Source of the DNA: Actinomycetes bacterium
GTDB lineage: Bacteria > Actinomycetota > Acidimicrobiia > Acidimicrobiales > Palsa-688
DNA length: 13,989 bases
Direction: 5' to 3'
NCBI GenBank assembly: GCA_021798075.1
Contig: JAJZYO010000015.1
Coordinates: forward strand, 1 to 13,989
Each line of letters begins with the position of its first letter. Within the stretch, counting starts at the first letter, position 1. This document shows, one piece after another, positions 12,554-13,989 of this stretch. The notes beneath the pieces are model-generated. The model ran no database searches. It was not told the origin of the DNA and worked only from the letters and a program-made list of their open reading frames with translations. A program made the translations under genes and the position numbers.

Positions 12554-12568
12554 CGGTACCGGGTACCG
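12554..12568. promoter_or_regulatory. Perfect 15-bp palindrome upstream of the peroxiredoxin gene
   Basis: CGGTACC and GGTACCG flank a single central G. It lies 46 bases before the ATG of the Prx6-type gene, where an operator would be expected. The binding protein is unknown, and no OxyR-like or iron-box pattern is present here. Confidence 0.35.
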
Positions 12569-12614
12569 AGCGCTAAGCGTGGCGTTGACCGACGAGAGAT
12601 AGAGAGGAATTGCC

Positions 12615-13298
12615 ATGACAACGGTAGAAGAAGCCCCAGTAGCCCGAGGCCTGCCACGTCTCGGTGAGCCCGCACCGGACTTCGAGGCGGTGACTACGCA
12701 GGGGACGGTACGGCTGAGCGACTTCAGGGGGAGCTGGCTCGTGCTGTTCTCCCACCCGGCGGATTTCACGCCTGTCTGCACCACCGAGTTCATCGGGTTC
12801 GCCGGTATCTACCAAAAACTTCAGGAGCGCCACACCGAGCTGCTCGGGCTCTCGGTCGACAGTGTCTACTCACACATCGCCTGGGTGCGCAACATCGAAG
12901 ACAAGACCGGTACGCACATCCCGTTCCCCGTCATTGCCGACCTGGACAAGAAGGTGGCTACGGCGTACGGGATGCTGATGCCGGGGGAGTCCAAAACCGA
13001 GGCGTCCCGTTGCGTGTTCGTGATCGACCCCGAGGGCGTGCTCCGGGCGATGATCTACTACCCGCTCAGCACGGGGCGCAACATGGACGAGATCGTGCGC
13101 TTGGTGGACGCCCTTCAGGTTTCCGACGCGAACAAGGTGGCCACGCCGGCCAACTGGCGCCCCGGCGACAAGGTCATCATCCCCACCCCCAACACGGTCG
13201 AACTGGCCGAAGAGCGTACCTCCGAGGATTTCATCAAGAAAACCGAAGGTTACGAGTCGGTCGACTGGTACTTGACCAAGAAGTCGCTCGAGGTCTGA
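12615..13298 (+). CDS. Prx6-subfamily peroxiredoxin
   Basis: A 227-residue peroxiredoxin of the Prx6 (1-Cys-like, archaeal/bacterial long) type. The peroxidatic cysteine is Cys55 in PADFTPVCTTEF. A second cysteine, Cys133 (ASRCVFVI), is not at a known resolving position. The C-terminal region (NWRPGDKVIIPTP, then SVDWYLTKK) has the usual Prx6 dimerisation extension but lacks the C-terminal cysteine pair of archaeal thioredoxin peroxidases, so an external thiol probably reduces it. AGAGAGGAA at about 12599-12607 precedes ATG 12615. It is separated from ahpD by a probable terminator and overlaps the next gene by one base. Confidence 0.92.
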   Translation: MTTVEEAPVARGLPRLGEPAPDFEAVTTQGTVRLSDFRGSWLVLFSHPADFTPVCTTEFIGFAGIYQKLQERHTELLGLSVDSVYSHIAWVRNIEDKTGTHIPFPVIADLDKKVATAYGMLMPGESKTEASRCVFVIDPEGVLRAMIYYPLSTGRNMDEIVRLVDALQVSDANKVATPANWRPGDKVIIPTPNTVELAEERTSEDFIKKTEGYESVDWYLTKKSLEV

Positions 13299-13507
13299 TG
13301 GCGTGCCTCAACGCCGACGGCACGCTCAGCGCCTCGGGGCGGGCGATGCTCGCGGCGCTCGAGCGCCCCGCCACGGAGGAGGACGTCGCTTCGGTGACCG
13401 GTCTCGCTTTGTTCCGGGTGCGTAGCGGCCTACGTGAGCTTGTGGCAGCCGACTTGGTGAGCCAGCAGGGCGAGCGCTTCGTCGCGACCGGCGCTCAGAG
13501 CTTGTAG
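13298..13507 (+). CDS. Small winged-helix DNA-binding-like protein
   Basis: A 69-residue protein starting at ATG 13298, whose A is the last base of the peroxiredoxin stop (TGATG), so the two are co-translated. After MACLNADGTLSASGRAMLAAL comes a helix-turn-helix-like stretch (ATEEDVASVTGLALFRVRSG), then LRELVAADLVSQQGERFVAT, which looks like the wing. I recall similar small bacterial proteins with a Cys-Leu-Asn-x-Asp-Gly-Thr-Leu N-terminus followed by this fold, but no firm function. Cys3 near the N-terminus is a possible redox or metal site. It may sense or regulate the peroxiredoxin operon. Its last 13 bases overlap the end of the convergent downstream gene. Confidence 0.75.
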   Translation: MACLNADGTLSASGRAMLAALERPATEEDVASVTGLALFRVRSGLRELVAADLVSQQGERFVATGAQSL

Positions 13508-13986
13508 CCGATCGAGCGCAGAAGGGCTTTGCGCTCGGCGACGTCAGCGTCGGTTTCGAGGCCGAGCGGAGAGGAGCCGTCGAACACCCCAAGGACGGCG
13601 CGTGCCTCCTCGCCGGCCGCGACCACCACCGAGAGCGGGTTGGAGGTCGCGCAGAAGATTCGGCAGACTTCGGGGACTTGTTTGATGGCGTTGAGGACGT
13701 TCACCGGGAACGCCTCGCGCAGGAACACGACGAAGCAGTGCCCCGCCCCGACCCGAAGGGCATTGTCGGCCGCCAGTTTGACCAGGCCGTCGTCATTGCC
13801 CGAGCAGCGCACGAGCCTTGGTCCCGAGGCCTCGCAGAAGGCGATCCCGAAGCGGATCCGAGGGCTGGCCCCGACGAGCGCCTCGTGCAGGTCTTCGACG
13901 GTCTTGATGAAGTGGCTCTGGCCCAAGATGACGTTGAGCCCTTCGGGGTTGTCTACCGGTACTACGAGGAGGTCCATGCCAGTCAT
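13495..13986 (-). CDS. PF04008 (DUF355) protein, annotated as adenosine-specific kinase family
   Basis: A 163-residue protein that fits the whole PF04008 domain: VILGQSHFIKTVEDLHEALV, RIRFGIAFCEASGPRLVRCSGND, AVLGVFDGSSPLGLETDADVAERKALLRSIGYKL. The family is common in archaea and some bacteria and carries an adenosine-binding annotation from structural work; the physiological role is unclear. The start is ATG 13986 or, nearer the family N-terminus, ATG 13977. The ribosome-binding site of the first would lie outside the window. It is convergent with the winged-helix gene and shares 13 bases with it, so it belongs to a different transcription unit. Confidence 0.88.
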   Translation of the reverse strand: MTGMDLLVVPVDNPEGLNVILGQSHFIKTVEDLHEALVGASPRIRFGIAFCEASGPRLVRCSGNDDGLVKLAADNALRVGAGHCFVVFLREAFPVNVLNAIKQVPEVCRIFCATSNPLSVVVAAGEEARAVLGVFDGSSPLGLETDADVAERKALLRSIGYKL

Positions 13987-13989
13987 GTT

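Overview
The window comes from a high-GC bacterium, most likely an actinobacterium. Three things point there: a mycobacterial-style oxyR / ahpC-ahpD locus, a DtxR/IdeR-class repressor beside a near-consensus iron box, and frequent GTG and TTG starts. Acidimicrobiia or a related deep actinobacterial lineage is my guess; no rRNA or other phylogenetic marker is present. It looks like ordinary chromosome devoted to thiol, sulfur, iron and peroxide handling. I see no insertion sequence, tRNA, rRNA, CRISPR array or phage gene.

Layout. (1) 1-1400: the 3' end of an OsmC/Ohr-family gene, then thioredoxin, a glutaredoxin-like protein and a solo GroES in one apparent operon. (2) 1547-6041: a DtxR-family repressor diverges, across an iron box at 2274-2292, from a three-gene FbpABC-type ferric iron ABC transporter. 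(3) 6289-7617: a membrane-anchored protein with an unrecognised N-terminal domain and a C-terminal cupredoxin-like domain that has lost two of four expected copper ligands. (4) 7745-10140: a 56-residue Cys-rich gene on the minus strand, diverging from a rhodanese-persulfide dioxygenase fusion and a TauE/SafE exporter, which look like a persulfide-to-sulfite detoxification pair. (5) 10269-12451: oxyR divergent from ahpC-ahpD, with a complete four-element OxyR site between them. (6) 12615-13986: a Prx6-type peroxiredoxin overlapping a small winged-helix gene, convergent with a PF04008 (DUF355) gene.

Regulation links several blocks. A 16-bp palindrome of the ATACCC/GGGTAT type occurs just upstream of the thioredoxin operon (314-329) and again upstream of the persulfide dioxygenase (7970-7985). 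In each case a possible -10 hexamer begins in its last three bases. This resembles operators of the CsoR/CstR family and suggests one persulfide- or metal-responsive regulon. Iron uptake is probably controlled by the iron box and peroxide defence by OxyR.

The least expected structure is a set of three short tandem-repeat arrays placed exactly on gene ends: groES (13-bp period), fbpC (13-bp) and the cupredoxin gene (14-bp). Each repeat unit carries one stop codon, the gene's own stop belongs to the array, and the periods are not multiples of three, so the successive stops fall in all three frames. The three units have unrelated sequences, so this is a recurring architecture rather than one dispersed repeat family.
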